Assembly (NCBI RefSeq): GCF_000003605.2
Contig: NW_003149041.1
Location: 1-25,310, forward strand
From: Saccoglossus kowalevskii
Lineage: Eukaryota; Hemichordata; Enteropneusta; Harrimaniidae
Reading direction: 5' to 3'
DNA length: 25,310 nt
Shown here: piece by piece, positions 1 through 11,495 of the stretch
Layout of the letters: every line of letters starts with the position of its first letter
Position numbering within the stretch: the first letter of the stretch is position 1
Translations under genes and position numbers: made by a program
Notes under the pieces: generated by a model
The model's input: the letters and a program-made list of their open reading frames with translations, nothing else
What the model was told of the DNA's origin: nothing
Databases searched by the model: none

Positions 1-1075
1 TCATACGTGTTCAGTTCTAAGATCACTATAGCATCTATACGTGTTCAGTTCTAATATCACTATATGCATCTATACGTGTTCAGTTCTAAGACAACTGTAT
101 GCATCTATACGTGTTCAGTTCTAAGATCACTGTATGCATCTATACGTGTTCAGTTCTAAGATCACTATATGCATCTATACGTGTTCAGTTCTAAGATCAC
201 TGTATGCATCTATACGTGTTCAGTTCTAAGATCCCTGTATGCATCTGTATGTGTTCAGTTCTAAGATCACTGTATGCATCGATACGTGTTCAGTTTTAAG
301 ATCACTATATGCGTCTATACGTGTTCAGTTCTAAGATCACTATATGCATCCATACGTGTTCATTTCTAAGATCACTGTATGCATCTATACGTGTTCAGGT
401 CTAAGATCACTATATGCATCTATACGTGTTCATTTCTAAGATCACTGTATGCATCTATACGTGTTCAGTTCTAAGATTACTATAGCATCTATACGTGTTC
501 AGTTCTAAAATCACTATATGCATCTATACGTGTTCGGTTCTAAGACAACTGTATGCATCTTTACGTGTTCAGTTCTAAGATCACTGTATGCATCTATACG
601 TGTACGGTTCTAAGAGCACTGTATGCATCTATGAGTCTTCAGTCTAAGATCACTATATGCATCTATACGTGTTCATTTCCAAGATCACTATATGCATCTA
701 TACGTGTTCAGTTCTAAGATCACTATATGCATCTATACGTGTTCAGTTCTAAGATCACTGTATGCATCTATACATCTTCAGTTCTAAGATCACTATATGC
801 ATCTATACGTGTTCAGTTCCAAGATCACTATATGCATCTATACGTGTTCAGTTCTAAGATCACTGTATGCATCTATACGTGTTCAGTTCTAAGATCACTA
901 TATGCATCTATACGTGTTCAGTTCTAAGATCACTGTATGCATCTATACGTCTTCAGTTCTAAGATCACTATATGCATCTATACGTGTTCAGTTCCAAGAT
1001 CACTATACGCATCTATACGTGTTCAGTTCTAAGATCACTATATGCATCTATACGTGTTCAGTTCTAAGATCACTA
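1..1075. repeat. Array segment with the second half of a HOR (M10 to M19)
   Basis: Contains 34-mers at about 29 and 483, which lie 454 bp (13x35-1) apart. Each is followed by the same context and then an AGACAACTG monomer. HOR markers appear in order: ATCCCTG and CTGTATGTG near 232-251, CATCGATA at 277, GCGTC near 312, CATCCATACG near 348, CAGGTC near 397, the 34-mer at 483, and a decayed GTCTTCAG monomer near 633 that has itself lost one base. CATTTCCAAG follows near 674. From about 680 to 1075 the copies are mostly plain A/G types. No gene is seen. Confidence 0.8.
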
Positions 1076-1461
1076 TAAGCATCTATACGTGTTCAGTTCT
1101 AGGATCACTATATGCATCTATACGTGTTCAGTTCTAAGATCACTATATGCATGTACGTGTTCAGTTCTAAGATCACTGTATGCATCTATATGTGTTCAGT
1201 TCTAAGGTCACTATATGCATCTATACGTGTTCAGTTCTATGATCACTATATGCATCTATACGTGTTCAGTTCTAAGATCACTATATGCATCTATACGTGT
1301 TCAGTTCTAAGATCACTGTATGCATCTATACGTTTTCAGTTCAAAGATCACTGTATGCATCTATACGTGTTCAGTTCTAAGATCACTGTATGCATCTATA
1401 CGTGTTCAGTTCTAAGATCACGGTATGCATATATACCTGTTCAGTTCTAAGATTACTATAT
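1076..1461. repeat. HOR first-half module, copy 1 (M0 to M8)
   Basis: Starts with the TAAGCATC monomer at 1076, followed by CTAGGATC near 1107, a 33-mer at about 1151 (ATGTACGTG, a one-base variant of the usual ATCTACGTG), TATATGTG with AAGGTC near 1190-1210, CTATGATC near 1237, and TCAAAGATC near 1341. It ends with ATATACCTG near 1430 and a GATTAC monomer. The TCAAAGATC monomer also carries a private CGTTTTCAG change that I see in the same pairing only near 20.66 kb. M6 and M7 of the canonical order are missing. Confidence 0.8.
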
Positions 1462-2604
1462 GCATCTATACGTGTTCAGTTCTAAGATTACTATATGCAT
1501 CTATATGTGTTCAGTTCTAAGATCACTATATGCAACTATACGTGTTCAGTTCTAAGATCACTGTATGCATCTATACGTGTTCCGTTCTAAGATCACTATA
1601 TGCATCTATACGTGTTCAGTTCTAAGATCACTATATGCATCTATACGTGTTCAGTTCTCAGATCACTATATGCATCTATACGTGTTCAGTTCTAAGATCA
1701 CTATATGCATCTATACGTGTTCAGTTCTAAGATCACTGTATGCATCTATACGTGTTCAATTCTAAGATCACTATATGGATCTATACGTGTTCAGTTCTAA
1801 GATCACTATATGCATCTATACGTGTTCAGTTCTAAGATCACTGTATGCATCTATACGTGTTCAGTTCTAAGATTACTATAGCATCTATACGTGTTCAGTT
1901 CTAAGATCACTATATGCATCTATACGTGTTCAGTTCTAAGACAACTGTATGCATCTATACGTGTTCAGTTCTAAGATCACTGAATGCATCTATACGTGTT
2001 CAGTTCTAAGATCACTGTATGCATCTATAAGTCTTCAGTTCTAAGATCACTATATGCATCTATACGTGTTCAGTTCTAAGATCACTGTATGCATCTATAC
2101 GTGTTCAGTTCTAAGATCACTATATGCATCTATACGTGTTCAGTTCTAAGATCACTATATGCATCTATACGTGTTCAGTTCTAAGATCACTGTATGCATC
2201 GATACGTGTTCAATTTTAAGATCACTATATGCATCTATACGTGTTCAGTTCTAAGATCACTATATGCATCCATACGTGTTCAGTTCTAAGATCACTATAT
2301 GCATCTATACGTGTTCAGTTCTAAGATCACTATATGCATCTATACGTGTTCAGTTCTAAGATCACTGTATGCATCTATACGTGTTCAGTTCTAAGATCAC
2401 TATATGCATTTATACGTGTTCAGTTCTAAGATCACTATATGCATCTATACGTGTTCAGTTCTGAGATCACTGTATGCATCTATACGTGTTCAGTTCTAAG
2501 ATCACTGTATGCATCTATACGTGTTCAGTTCAAAGATCACTGTATGCATCTATACGTGTTCAGTTCTAAGATCACTGTATACATCTATACGTGTTCAGTT
2601 CTAA
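1462..2604. repeat. Mostly plain monomers with scattered HOR markers
   Basis: Plain A-type and G-type copies predominate. Markers present are a 34-mer at about 1879, AGACAACTG near 1950, ATAAGTCTTC near 2028, CATCGATA at 2197, CATCCATACG near 2268 (here without the usual CATTTC partner), and TCAAAGATC near 2530. Several markers expected between these are absent, so this looks like a reshuffled or internally deleted HOR. No gene is seen. Confidence 0.75.
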
Positions 2605-3349
2605 GATCACTGTATGCATATATACCTGTTCAGTTCTAAGATTACTATATGCATCTATACGTGTTCAGTTCTAAGATCACTATATGCATCTATACGTGTT
2701 CAGTTCTAAGATCACTACATGCATCTATACGTGTTCAGTTCTAAGATCACTATATGCATTTGTACGTTTTCAGTTCTAAGATCACTATATGCATCTATAC
2801 GTGTTCAGTTCTAAGATCACTATATGCATCTATACATGTTCAGTTCTAAGATCACTATATGCATCTATACGTGTTCAGTTCTAAGATCACTGTATGCATC
2901 TATACGTGTTCAGTTCTAAGATCACTATATGCATCTATACGTGTTCAGTTCTAAGATCACTATATGCATTTATACGTGTTCAGTTCTACGATCACTATAT
3001 GCATCTATACGTGTTCAGTTCTAAGATCACTGTATGCATCTATACGTGTTCAATTCTAAGATCACTGTATGCATCTATACGTGTTCAGTTCAAAGATCAC
3101 TGTATGCATCTATACGTGTTCAGTTCTTAGATTACTGTATGCATCTATACGTGTTCAGTTCTAAGACCACTGTATGCATATATACCTGTTCAGTTCTAAG
3201 ATTACTATATGCATCTATACGTGTTCAGTTCTAAGATCACTATATGCATCTATACGTGTTCAGTTCTAAGATCACTACATGCATCTATACGTGTTCAGTT
3301 CTAAGATCACTATATGCATTTGTACGTTTTCAGTTCTAAGATCACTATA
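2605..3349. repeat. Tandem duplication with 560-bp (16-monomer) offset
   Basis: Segment 2605-2790 recurs at 3165-3350, offset exactly 560 = 16x35. Shared private variants prove the relation: ATATACCTG, then a GATTAC monomer, then CACTACATGC, then a copy carrying both GCATTTGTACG and GTTTTCAG (2761 and 3321). Between the two lies a run with CTACGATC, TCAAAGATC and CTTAGATTAC monomers (M4 to M6). A partial relative with CACTACATGC occurs near 5.62 kb. Confidence 0.85.
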
Positions 3350-3978
3350 TGCATCTATACGTGTTCAGTTCTAAGATCACTGTATGCATCTATACGTGTT
3401 CAGTTCTAAGACCACTATATGCATCTATACGTGTTCAGTTCTAAGATCACTATATGCATCTATACGTGTTCAGTTCTAAGATCACTGTATGCATCTATAC
3501 GTGTTCAGTTCTAAGATCCCTGTATGCATCTGTATGTGTTCAGTTCTAAGATCACTGTATGCATCGATACGTGTTCAGTTTTAAGATCACTATATGCGTC
3601 TATACGTGTTCAGTTCTAAGATCACTATATGCATCCATACGTGTTCATTTCTAAGATCACTGTATGCATCTATACGTTGTTCAGGTCTAAGATCACTATA
3701 TGCATCTATACGTGTTCAGTTTTAAGATCACTGTATGCATCTATACGTGTTCAGTTCTAAGATCACTTTATGCATCTATACGTGTTCAGTTCTAAGATCA
3801 CTGTATGCATCTATACGTCTTCAGTTCTAAGATCACTATATGCATCTATACGTGTTCAGTTACAAGATCACTATATGCATCTATACGTGTTCAGTTCTAA
3901 GATCACTGTATGCATCTATACGTGTTCAGTTCTAAGATCACTATATGCATCTATACGTGTTCAGTTCTAAGATCACTA
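3350..3978. repeat. HOR second-half fragment (M10 to M15)
   Basis: ATCCCTG, CTGTATGTG, CATCGATA (3562), GCGTC (near 3597), CATCCATACG with CATTTC (near 3633) and a CAGGTC monomer follow in canonical order. They align with 232-400 at an offset of 3285. The CAGGTC copy is a 36-mer here, with one extra T (CGTTGTTCAGG near 3677). The 34-mer and AGACAACTG monomer that normally follow are absent. A GTCTTCAG copy near 3817 precedes the next module. Confidence 0.8.
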
Positions 3979-4260
3979 TAAGCATCTATACGTGTTCAGT
4001 TCTAGGATCACTATATGCATCTATACGTGTTCAGTTGTAAGATCACTATATGCATCTACGTGTTCAGTTCTAAGATCACTGTATGCCTCTATATGTGTTC
4101 AGTTCTACGATCACTATATGCATCTATACGTGTTCAGTTCTATGATCACTGTATGCATCTATACGTGTTCAGTTCTAAAATCACTATATGCATCTATACG
4201 TGTTCAGTTCTAAGATCACTGTATGCATCTATACGTGTTCAGTTCTAAGATCACTGTATG
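3979..4260. repeat. HOR first-half module, copy 2 (M0 to M4)
   Basis: TAAGCATC at 3979, CTAGGATC near 4010, the 33-mer at about 4054, a TATATGTG copy (near 4092, next to CTACGATC instead of AAGGTC) and CTATGATC near 4141. It aligns with the module at 1076 at an offset of 2903. It breaks off before TCAAAGATC and returns to plain monomers. Confidence 0.8.
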
Positions 4261-5016
4261 CATCTATACATGTTCAGTTCTAAGATCACTATATGCATCT
4301 ATACGTGTTCAGTTCTAAGATCACTGTATGCATCTATACGTGTTCAGTTCTAAGATCACTATATGCATCTATACGTGTTCAGTTCTAAGATCACTATATG
4401 CATCTATACGTGGTTCAGTTCTAAGATCACTATATGCATCTATACGTGTTCAGTTCTAAGATCACTGTATGCATCTATATGTGTTCAGTTCTAAGATCAC
4501 TATATGCATCTATACCTGTTCAGTTCTAAGATTACTATATGCATCTACACGTGTTCAGTTCTAAGATCACTATATGCATCTATACGTGTTCAGTTCTAAG
4601 ATCCCTGTATGCATCTATACGTGTTCAGTTCTAAGATCACTATATGCATCTATACGTGTTCAGTTCTAAGATCACTATATGCATCTGTACGTGTTCAGTT
4701 CTAAGATCACTGTATGCATCTATACGTGTTCAGTTCTAAGATCCCTGTATGCATCTATACGTGTTCAGTTCTAAGATCACTGTATGCATCTATACGTGTT
4801 CAGTTCTAAGATCCCTGTATGCATCTATACGTGTTCAGTTCTAAGATCACTATATGCATCTATACGTGTTCAGTTCTAAGATCACTATATGCATCTATAT
4901 GTGTTCAGTTCTAAGATCACTATATGCATCTATACGTGTTCAGTTCTAAGATCACTGTATGCATCTATACGTGTTCAGTTCTAAGATCACTATATGCATC
5001 TATACGTGTTCAGTTC
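4261..5016. repeat. Plain monomers with repeated ATCCCTG copies
   Basis: Mostly plain A/G copies. ATCCCTG copies recur near 4603, 4742 and 4812, suggesting small local amplifications. A 36-mer with an extra G (ACGTGGTTCAG) lies near 4411. One ATACCTG copy followed by a GATTAC monomer lies near 4515-4535. No gene is seen. Confidence 0.75.
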
Positions 5017-5545
5017 TAGGATCACTATATGCATCTATACGTATTCAGTTCTAAGATCACAATATGCATCTACGTGTTCAGTTCTAAGATCACTGTATGC
5101 ATCTATATGTGTTCAGTTCTAAGATCACTATATGCATCTATACGTGTTCAGTTCTAAGATCACTATATGCATCTATACGTGTTCAGTTCTAAGATCACTA
5201 TATGCATCTATACGTGTTCAGGTCTAAGATTACTGTATGCATCTATACGTGTTCAGTTCTAAGATCACTGTATGCATCTATATGTGTTCAGTTCTAAGAT
5301 CACTATATGCATCTATACGTGTTCAGTTCTAAGATCACTATATGCATCTATACATGTTCAGTTCAAAGATCACTATATGCATCTATACATGTTCAGTTCT
5401 AAGATCACTGTATGCATCTATACGTGTTCAGTTCAAAGATCACTGTATCCATCTATACGTGTTCAGTTCTAAGATCACTGTATGCATCTATACGTGTTCA
5501 GTTCTAAGATCACTGTATGCATATATACCTGTTCAGTTCTAAGAT
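5017..5545. repeat. HOR first-half module, copy 3 (M1 to M8, altered)
   Basis: CTAGGATC at 5016-5023 and a 33-mer at about 5068 open the module, followed by TATATGTG copies near 5107 and 5282. Two TCAAAGATC monomers near 5364 and 5432 replace the usual single one, and ATATACCTG near 5525 ends it. The order is canonical but the M6 and M7 markers are missing. Confidence 0.75.
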
Positions 5546-5759
5546 TACTATGTGCATCTATACGTGTTCAGTTCTAAGATCACTATATGCATCTATACGT
5601 TTTCAGTTCTAAGATCACTACATGCATCTATACGTGTTCAGTTCTAAGATCACGATATGCATCTGTACGTGTTCAGTTCTAAGATCACTATATGCATCTA
5701 TACGTGTTCAGTTCTAAGATCACTATATGCATCTATACGTGTTCAGTTCTAAGATCACT
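5546..5759. repeat. Plain monomers, linker to the divergent zone
   Basis: About six copies with minor changes: TATGTGCATC near 5550, CGTTTTCAG near 5599, CACTACATGC near 5616 and CACGATATGC near 5652. The CACTACATGC change links it to the 560-bp duplication at 2.6-3.3 kb. Confidence 0.7.
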
Positions 5760-6310
5760 GTATGCATCTATACGTGTTTCAGTTCTAAGTTCACTATATG
5801 CATCTATACGTGTTCAGTTCTAAGATCACTGTATGCATCTGTATGTGTTCAGTTCTAAGATCCCTGTATGCATCTATACGTGTTCAGATCTAAGATTCCT
5901 GTATGCATCCATACGTGATCAGTTCTAAGATCACTATATGCATCTATACGTGTTCAGTTCTAGGATCGCTGTATGCATCTATACGTGTTCAGTTCTAAGA
6001 TCCCTGTATGCAGCTATACGTGTTTAGGTTCTAAGATCACTATATGCATCTATATATGTTCAGCTTCTGAGATCACTATATGCATATATACGTGTTCAGT
6101 TCCAAGATCACTATATGCATCTATACGTGTTCAGTTCTAAGATCACTGTATGCATTTATACGTGTTCAGTTCTAAGATCAGCTATATGCATCTATACGTG
6201 TTCAGTTCTAAGATCACTATATGCATCTATACGTGTTCAGTTCTAGGATCACTATATGCATCTATACGTGTTCAGTTCTAATATCAATATATGCATCTAC
6301 GTGTTCAGTT
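5760..6310. repeat. Divergent monomers with several 36-mers
   Basis: Unusually many single-base insertions and private substitutions lie close together: GTGTTTCAG near 5776, AGATTCC near 5893, GTGATCAG near 5917, TGTTTAGGTTC near 6021, TATATATG with CAGCTTCTGAG near 6052-6070, and GATCAGCTATATG near 6176. It closes with CTAGGATC near 6242 and a 33-mer at about 6295 whose neighbour is also altered (TAATATCAATAT). The phase of the array shifts by several bases across this stretch. Confidence 0.8.
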
Positions 6311-6599
6311 CTAAGATCACTATATGCATCTATACGTGTTCAGTTCTAAGGTCACTATATGCATCTATACGTGTTCAGTTCTAAGATCACTGTATGCATC
6401 TATATGTGTTCAGTTCTAAGATCACTATATGCATCTATATGTGTTCAGTTCTAAGATCACTATATGCATCTATACGTGTTCAGGTCTAAGATCACTATAT
6501 GCATCTATACGTGTTCAGTTCTAAGATCACTATATGCATCTATACGTGTTCAGTTCTAAGATCACTATATGCATCTATACGTGTTCAGTTCTAAGATCA
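6311..6599. repeat. Plain monomers between two divergent patches
   Basis: Ordinary A/G copies with an AAGGTC copy near 6349, two TATATGTG copies near 6398 and 6437 and a CAGGTC copy near 6482. No gene is seen. Confidence 0.7.
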
Positions 6600-6860
6600 C
6601 TGTATGCATCTGTATGTGTTCAGGTCTAAGATCACTGTATGCATCTATACCTGTTCACTTGTCAGATCTCCGTATGCGTATATGGGCGTTCAGTTCTAAG
6701 CTCATTATATGCATTTATTCGTTCTCAGGTCTAAGCTCACTGTACGCATTTATACTTCGTCTGTTATAAGATCACTATATGCATGTATATGTGATCAGTT
6801 CCCAGATCACAGTAAGCATCTATAGGTGATCAGTTCTAAGCTCTCGGTAATCATCTATAC
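6600..6860. repeat. Most divergent patch of the array
   Basis: Seven or so consecutive copies depart strongly from the consensus. Examples are CACTTGTCAGATCTCCG, TATGGGCGTTCAG, TAAGCTCATTATATG, TTATTCGTTCTCAGG, TACTTCGTCTGTTATAAG, TCCCAGATCACAGTAAGC, and CTCTCGGTAATCATC. The 35-bp spacing remains recognisable. The changes are concentrated here and are not shared with any other part of the window. Plain copies resume abruptly on both sides. Confidence 0.85.
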
Positions 6861-8425
6861 GTGTTCAGTTCTAAGATCACTATATGCATCTATACGTGTT
6901 CAGTTCTAAGATCACTATAAGCATCTATACGTGTTCAGTTCTAGGATCACTATATGCATCTATACGTGTTCAGTTGTAAGATCACTATATGCATCTATAC
7001 GTGTTCAGTTCTAAGATCACTGTATGCATCTATACGTGTTCAGTTCTAAGATCACTATATGCATCTATACGTGTTCAATTCTAAGATCACTATATGCATC
7101 TAAACGTGTTCAGTTCTAAGATCACTGTATGCATCTGTATGTGTTCAGTTCTAAGATCACTGTATGCATCGATATGTGTTCAGTTCTAAGATCACTATAT
7201 GCATCTATACGTGTTCAGTTCTAAGATCACTATATGCATCTATACGTGTTCAGTTCTAAGATCACTGTATGCATCTATACGTGTTCAGTTCTAAGATCAC
7301 TATATGCATCTATACGTGTTCAGTTCTAAGATCACTGTATGCATCTATACGTGTTCAGTTCTAAGATCACTATATGCATCTATACGTGTTCAGTTCCAAG
7401 ATCACTATACGCATCTATACGTGTTCAGTTCTAAGATCACTGTATGCATCTATACGTGTTCAGTTCTAAGATCACTGTATGCATCTATATGTGTTCAGTT
7501 CTAAGATCACTAAATGCATCTATACGTGTTCAGTTCTAAGATCACTGTATGCATCTATTCGGGTTCAGTTCTAAGATCACTATATGAATCTATACGTGTT
7601 CAGTTCTAAGATCACTGTATGCATCTATACGTGTTCAGTTCTAAGATCACTATATGCATCTATACGTGTTCAGTTCCAAGATCACTATATGCATCTATAC
7701 GTGTTCAGTTCTAAGATCACTGTATGCATCTATACGTGTTCAGTTCTAAGATCACTATATGCATCTATACGTGTTCACTTCTAAGATCACTGTATGCATC
7801 TATATGTGTTCAGTTCTAAGATCACTATATGCATCTATACGTGTTCAGTTCTAAGATCACTGTATGCATCTATACATGTTCAGTTCTAAGATCACTGTAT
7901 GAATCTATACGTGTTCAGTTCTAAGATCACTATATGCATCTATACGTGTTCAGTTCTAAGATCACTGTATGCATCTATACGTGTTCAGTTCTAAGATTAT
8001 TATAGCATCAATACGTGTTCAGTTCTAAGATCACTGTATGCATCTACACGTGTTCAGATCTAAGATCACTATATGCATCTATACGTGTTCAGTTCTAAGA
8101 TCACTGTATGCATCTATACGTGATCAGTTCTAAGATCCCCTGTATGCATCTGTACGTGTTTCAGATCATAAATCACTATATGCATCTATACCCTGTTCAG
8201 TTCTAAGATCACTATATGCATCTATACGTGTTCAGTTCCAAGATCACTATATGCATCTATACGTGTTCAGTTCTAAGATCACTGTATGCATATATACGTG
8301 TTCAGTTCTAAGATCACTATATGCATCTATACGTGTTCAGTTCTAAGATCACTGTAAGCATCTATACGTGTTCTGTTCTAAGATCACTGTATGCATCTAT
8401 ACGTGTTCAGTTCTAAGATCACTAA
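6861..8425. repeat. Mostly plain monomers, with block duplicated at 9.57 kb
   Basis: TAAGCATC at 6918 and CTAGGATC near 6951 occur here without the 33-mer that normally follows. CTGTATGTG and CATCGATA (7136-7174) are followed by plain copies. About 7540-7970 corresponds to about 9568-9998 at an offset of 2028 bp: both share the TTCCAAG copy, the CACTTCTAAG copy, the TATATGTG copy and the TACATG copy in order. A disturbed patch at 7998-8190 has a 34-mer (8003), CAGATC copies, GATCCCCTG and a rearranged CAGATCATAAATC. No gene is seen. Confidence 0.75.
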
Positions 8426-10590
8426 AAGCATCTATACGTGTTCAGTTCTAGGATCACTATATGCATCTATACGTGTTCAGTTCTAAGATCACTATATGCA
8501 TCTACATGTTCAGTTCTAAGATCACTGTATGCATCTATATGTGTTCAGTTCTAAGGTCACTATATGCATCTATACGTGTTCAGTTCTATGATCACTATAT
8601 GCATCTATACGTGTTCAGTTCTAAGATCACTATATGCATCTATACGTGTTCAGTTCTAAGATCACTGTATGCATCTATACGTGTTCAGTTCAAAGATCAC
8701 TGTATGCATCTATACGTGTTCAGTTCTTAGATTACAGTATGCATCTATACGTGTTCAGTTCTAAGACCACTGTATGCATATATACCTGTTCAGTTCTAAG
8801 ATTACTATATGCATCTATATGTGTTCAGTTCTAAGACCACTATATGCATCTATACGTGTTCAGTTCTAAGATCACTATATGCATCTATACGTGTTCAGTT
8901 CTAAGATCACTGTATGCATCTATACGTGTTCAGTTCTAAGATCCCTGTATGCATCTGTATGTGTTCAGTTCTAAGATCACTGTATGCATCGATACGTGTT
9001 CAGTTTTAAGATCACTATATGCGACTATACGTGTTCAGTTCTAAGATCACTATATGCATCCATACGTGTTCATTTCTAAGATCACTGTATGCATCTATAC
9101 GTGTTCAGGTCTAAGATCACTGTATGCATCTATACGTGTTCAGTTCTAAGATCACTATAGCATCTACACGTGTTCAGTTCTAAGATCACTATATGCATCT
9201 ATATGTGTTCAGTTCTAAGACAACTGTATGCATCTATACGTGTTCAGTTTTAAGATCACTATATGCATCTATACGTGTTCAGTTCTAAGATCACAATATG
9301 CATCTATACGTGTCAGTTCTAAGATCACTATATGCATCTATACGTGTTCAGTCTCAAGATCGCTATATGCATCTATACGTGTTCAGTTTTAAGATCACTG
9401 TATGCATCTATATGTGTTCAGTTCTAAGACCACTATATGCATATATACGTGTTCAATTCTAAGATCACTATATGCATCTATACGTGTTCAGTTCTAAGAT
9501 CACTATATGCATCTATACGTGTTCAGTTCTAAGATTACTATATGCATCTATACGTGTTCAGTTCTAAGATCACTGTATGCATCTATACGTGTTCAGTTCT
9601 AAGATCACTATATGCATCTATACGTGTTCAGTTCTAAGATCACTGTATGCATCTATACGTGTTCAGTTCTAAGATCACTATATGCATCTATACGTGTTCA
9701 GTTCCAAGATCACTATATGCATCTATACGTGTTCAGTTCTAAGATCACTGTATGCATCTATACGTGTTCAGTTCTAAGATCACTATATGCATCTATACGT
9801 GTTCACTTCTAAGATCACTGTATGCATCTATATGTGTTCAGTTCTAAGATCACTATATGCATCTATACGTGTTCAGTTCTAAGATCACTGTATGCATCTA
9901 TACATGTTCAGTTCTAAGATCACTGTATGCATCTATACGTGTTCAGTTCTAAGATCACTATATGCATCTATACGTGTTCAGTTCTAAGATCCCAGCATGC
10001 ATCTATACGTGTTCAGATCTAAGATAACTGTATGCATCTAAACGTGTTCAGTTCTAAGATCACTGTATGCTTCTATACGTGTTCAGTTCTAAGATCACTG
10101 TATGCATCTACACGTGTTCAGTTTTAAGATCACTATATGCATCTATACGTGTTCAGTTATAAGATCACTGTATGCATCTATACGTCTTCAGTTCTAAGAT
10201 CACTGTATGCATCTATACGTGTTCAGTTCTAAGATCACTGTATGCATCTATACATGTTCAGTTCTAAGATCACTATATGCATCTATACGTGTTCAGTTCT
10301 AAGATCACTGTATGCATCTATACATGTTCAGTTCTAAGATCACTGTATGCATCTATACGTGTTCAGTTCTAAGATCACTATATGCATCTATACGTGTTCA
10401 GTTCTAAGATCACTGTATGCATCTATAAGTCTTCAGTTCTAAGATCACTATATGCATCTATACGTGTTCATTTCCAAGATCACTATATGCATCTATACGT
10501 GTTCAGTTCTAAGATCACTGTATGCATCTATACGTGTTCAGTTCTAAGATCACTATATGCATCTATACGTGTTCAGTTCTAAGATCACTA
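8426..10590. repeat. HOR unit of 2165 bp
   Basis: Opens with a decayed M0 (AAAAGCATC at about 8424), then CTAGGATC, a 33-mer at about 8500 whose CpG has become CATG, M3, M4, M5, M6 (GATTACAG), M7, M8, M9, ATCCCTG, CTGTATGTG, CATCGATA (8987), GCGAC, CATCCATACG, CAGGTC, the 34-mer at about 9158 and AGACAACTG. This is the first near-complete canonical order in the window. From about 9250 to 10590 the canonical series is replaced by plain copies, including the block shared with 7.5 kb, and an isolated 34-mer (GTGTCAGTTC near 9313). ATAAGTCTTC and CATTTCCAAG near 10.43-10.48 kb restore the canonical ending. Confidence 0.85.
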
Positions 10591-11356
10591 TAAGCATCTA
10601 TCCGTGTTCAGTTCTAGGATCACTATATGCATCTATACGTGTTCAGTTCTAAGATCACTATATGCATCTACGTGTTCAGTTCTAAGATCACTGTATGCAT
10701 CTATATGTGTTCAGTTCTAAGGTCACTATATGCATCTATACGTGTTCAGTTCTATGATCACTATATGCATCTATACGTGTTCAGTTCTAAGATCACTATA
10801 TGCATCTATACGTGTTCAGTTCTAAGATCACTGTATGCATCTATACGTGTTCAGTTCAAAGATCACTGTATACATCTATACGTGTTCAGTTCTTAGATTA
10901 CTGTATGCATCTATACGTGTTCAGTTCTAAGACCACTTTATGCATATATACCTGTTCAGTTCTAAGATTACTATATGCATCTATATGTGTTCAGTTCTAA
11001 GACCACTATATGCATCTATACGTGTTCAGTTCTAAGATCACTATATGCATCTATACGTGTTCAGTTCTAAGATCACTGTATGCATCTATACGTGTTCAGT
11101 TCTAAGATCCCTGTATGCATCTGTATGTGTTCAGTTCTAAGATCACTGTATGCATCGATACGTGTTCAGTTTTAAGATCACTATATGCGTCTATACGTGT
11201 TCAGTTCTAAGATCACTATATGCATCCATACGTGTTCATTTCTAAGATCACTGTATGCATCTATACGTGTTCAGTTCCAAGATCACTATATGCATCTATA
11301 CGTGTTCAGTTCTAGATCACTTTATGCATCTATACGTGTTCAGTTCTAGATTACTA
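10591..11356. repeat. HOR unit of 766 bp (M0 to M14)
   Basis: TAAGCATC at 10591, CTAGGATC, 33-mer at about 10666, then M3 to M14 in canonical order, including GATTAC with CTG, CATCGATA at 11153 and GCGTC. The region 10382-11270 matches 21418-22306 at an offset of 11,036 bp. The unit ends early because M15 to M19 are missing, and a cluster of indels begins near 11.3 kb. Confidence 0.85.
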
Positions 11357-11495
11357 TAAGCATCTATACGTGTTCAGTTCTAGGATCACTATATGCATTA
11401 CACGTGTTCAGTTCTAAGATCACTATATGCATCTACGTGTTCAGTTCTAAAGATCACTGTATGCATCTATATGTGTTCAGTCTAAGGTCACTATA
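11300..11495. other. Cluster of single-base indels in the array
   Basis: Five length changes fall within about 200 bp: TTCTAGATCAC near 11311 and TTCTAGATTAC near 11345 each lack an A, GCATTACACG near 11396 is a shortened copy, TCTAAAGATC near 11447 has an extra A, and TTCAGTCTAAGG near 11475 lacks a T. Elsewhere this density is approached only in the old patch at 5.8-6.2 kb, but here the surrounding copies are otherwise young and canonical. Either locally uncorrected sequencing error or a real unstable spot would fit. Confidence 0.7.

Noticed and set aside
6600..6860. Transposon or unique-sequence insertion
   Set aside because: Although divergent, the patch keeps the 35-bp register and recognisable monomer motifs throughout. 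There are no terminal repeats, target-site duplication or foreign sequence.
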